NCBI GenBank assembly: GCA_903916255.1
Contig: CAIWVW010000109.1
Coordinates: 1-59,673 of the forward strand
Length of the DNA stretch: 59,673 nucleotides
Source: an uncultured Bacteroidota bacterium
Lineage (GTDB): Bacteria; Bacteroidota; Bacteroidia; JABEUT01
Direction: 5' to 3'
Numbering within the stretch: position 1 is the stretch's first letter; the number at the start of each line of letters is the position of its first letter. The notes below the pieces were generated by a model, which was not told where the DNA came from, did not search any database, and saw only the letters and a program-made list of their open reading frames with translations. The translations under genes and the position numbers were made by a program. Of the stretch, positions 59,414-59,673 are shown in pieces.

Positions 59414-59673
59414 ATGTTCAACTTCCTTAAAGATTTCATCTCTCTTTTTTATCCTGAAGTATGTATTACTTGCGGAGATGGTTTGGCAGATAAGGAGGGG
59501 TTTATCTGTACTTCCTGTTTTTATAAACTACCTAAAACGGATTATCACAATCATCCGATAAACCCGCTTTACAAAGCCTTTTACGGCAGGGCTGAAATAA
59601 AAACTGCTGCTGCCTATTGCTACTTTACCAAAGGCAGCATGGTGCAAGATTTGGTGCATCAGGTAAAATATAA
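59414..59673 (+). CDS. comF: ComF-family phosphoribosyltransferase-like protein, N-terminal part (cut by window edge)
   Basis: 86 complete codons to the window edge. The start FNFLKDFISLFYPEVCITCGDGLADKEGFICTSCFYKLP carries the paired cysteines of the N-terminal zinc finger (CITC and CTSC), followed by ...AAAYCYFTKGSMVQDLVHQVKY, the conserved segment leading into the phosphoribosyltransferase fold. The catalytic PRPP loop is outside the window. ComF works in DNA uptake in competent bacteria; in Bacteroidota it is often annotated as an amidophosphoribosyltransferase-like protein. Confidence 0.88.
   Translation, partial: MFNFLKDFISLFYPEVCITCGDGLADKEGFICTSCFYKLPKTDYHNHPINPLYKAFYGRAEIKTAAAYCYFTKGSMVQDLVHQVKY

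Overview
The window looks like chromosome from a Bacteroidota bacterium, probably an environmental member of the Chitinophagales/Sphingobacteriales side of the phylum. Evidence: five large secreted proteins carry type IX secretion system (T9SS) C-terminal sorting domains (type A at 6633-8345, 31716-32633 and 58045-59286; gliding-motility type B at 12122-15283 and 49785-53240). Bacteroidota-style promoters with a -7 box TAnnTTTG recur, Shine-Dalgarno sites are scarce, and the gene content (OmpA/PD40 lipoprotein-like protein, GH3-family acyl-amide synthetase, CCP/MauG haem protein, S9 and M1 peptidases, GT22-like mannosyltransferases) fits. No rRNA, tRNA, CRISPR array, integrase or transposase was recognised.

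Layout. 1-5326: two tandem minus-strand surface proteins with phage-tail-fibre-like repeats, the first cut by the window edge. 5710-9881: a PfkB sugar kinase, an SBBP-repeat T9SS protein and a GT22-like membrane glycosyltransferase. 10094-12030: the Nif3-like / zinc-ribbon coiled-coil pair, ending in a terminator. 12122-15283: a glycine-rich, Ig-repeat T9SS type B protein. 15544-19207: a polyphosphate cluster (SixA-like phosphohistidine phosphatase, Ppk1, Ppx). 19442-21866: a GH3 enzyme translationally coupled to a propeller-like membrane-anchored protein. 22000-27398: adenylate kinase, a polytopic membrane protein, an M1 aminopeptidase and a biotin carrier protein. 27424-33705: small membrane protein, OmpA-family protein, DinB-like protein, TPR protein, T9SS protein and di-haem peroxidase. 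33722-41110: S9 peptidase, then tilS, a 95-aa conserved-looking protein, DsbD and a second GT22-like enzyme in one tight run. 41205-47313: a long minus-strand operon (HD hydrolase, YitT, exonuclease, ABC ATPase, unknown secreted protein, ABC permease, then DNA polymerase IV). 47387-49559: GT4 glycosyltransferase and MoxR ATPase. 49785-59673: a T9SS type B protein, DUF4403-like lipoprotein, Bax inhibitor-like protein, UvrA, a Kelch T9SS protein and the start of a ComF protein.

The most unusual feature is not a gene. Gaps between genes repeatedly hold arrays of degenerate short words in strict period: 7 bp at seven loci (9925, 16042, 18238, 20168, 29902, 30574, 44167) and 9 bp at one (48506). 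At least five of these are arranged as inverted arms that could fold into a hairpin. They punctuate the polyphosphate cluster, and in three places they run into coding sequence: they supply about 55 in-frame N-terminal residues of the 19442-20353 protein and the first codons of two predicted secreted proteins. A second class of short palindromic repeats lies at 15409-15464 and 19219-19440. Function and mobility of these elements are inference; the periodicity is read directly from the sequence.

All domain calls come from reading motifs by eye; none was checked by database search.
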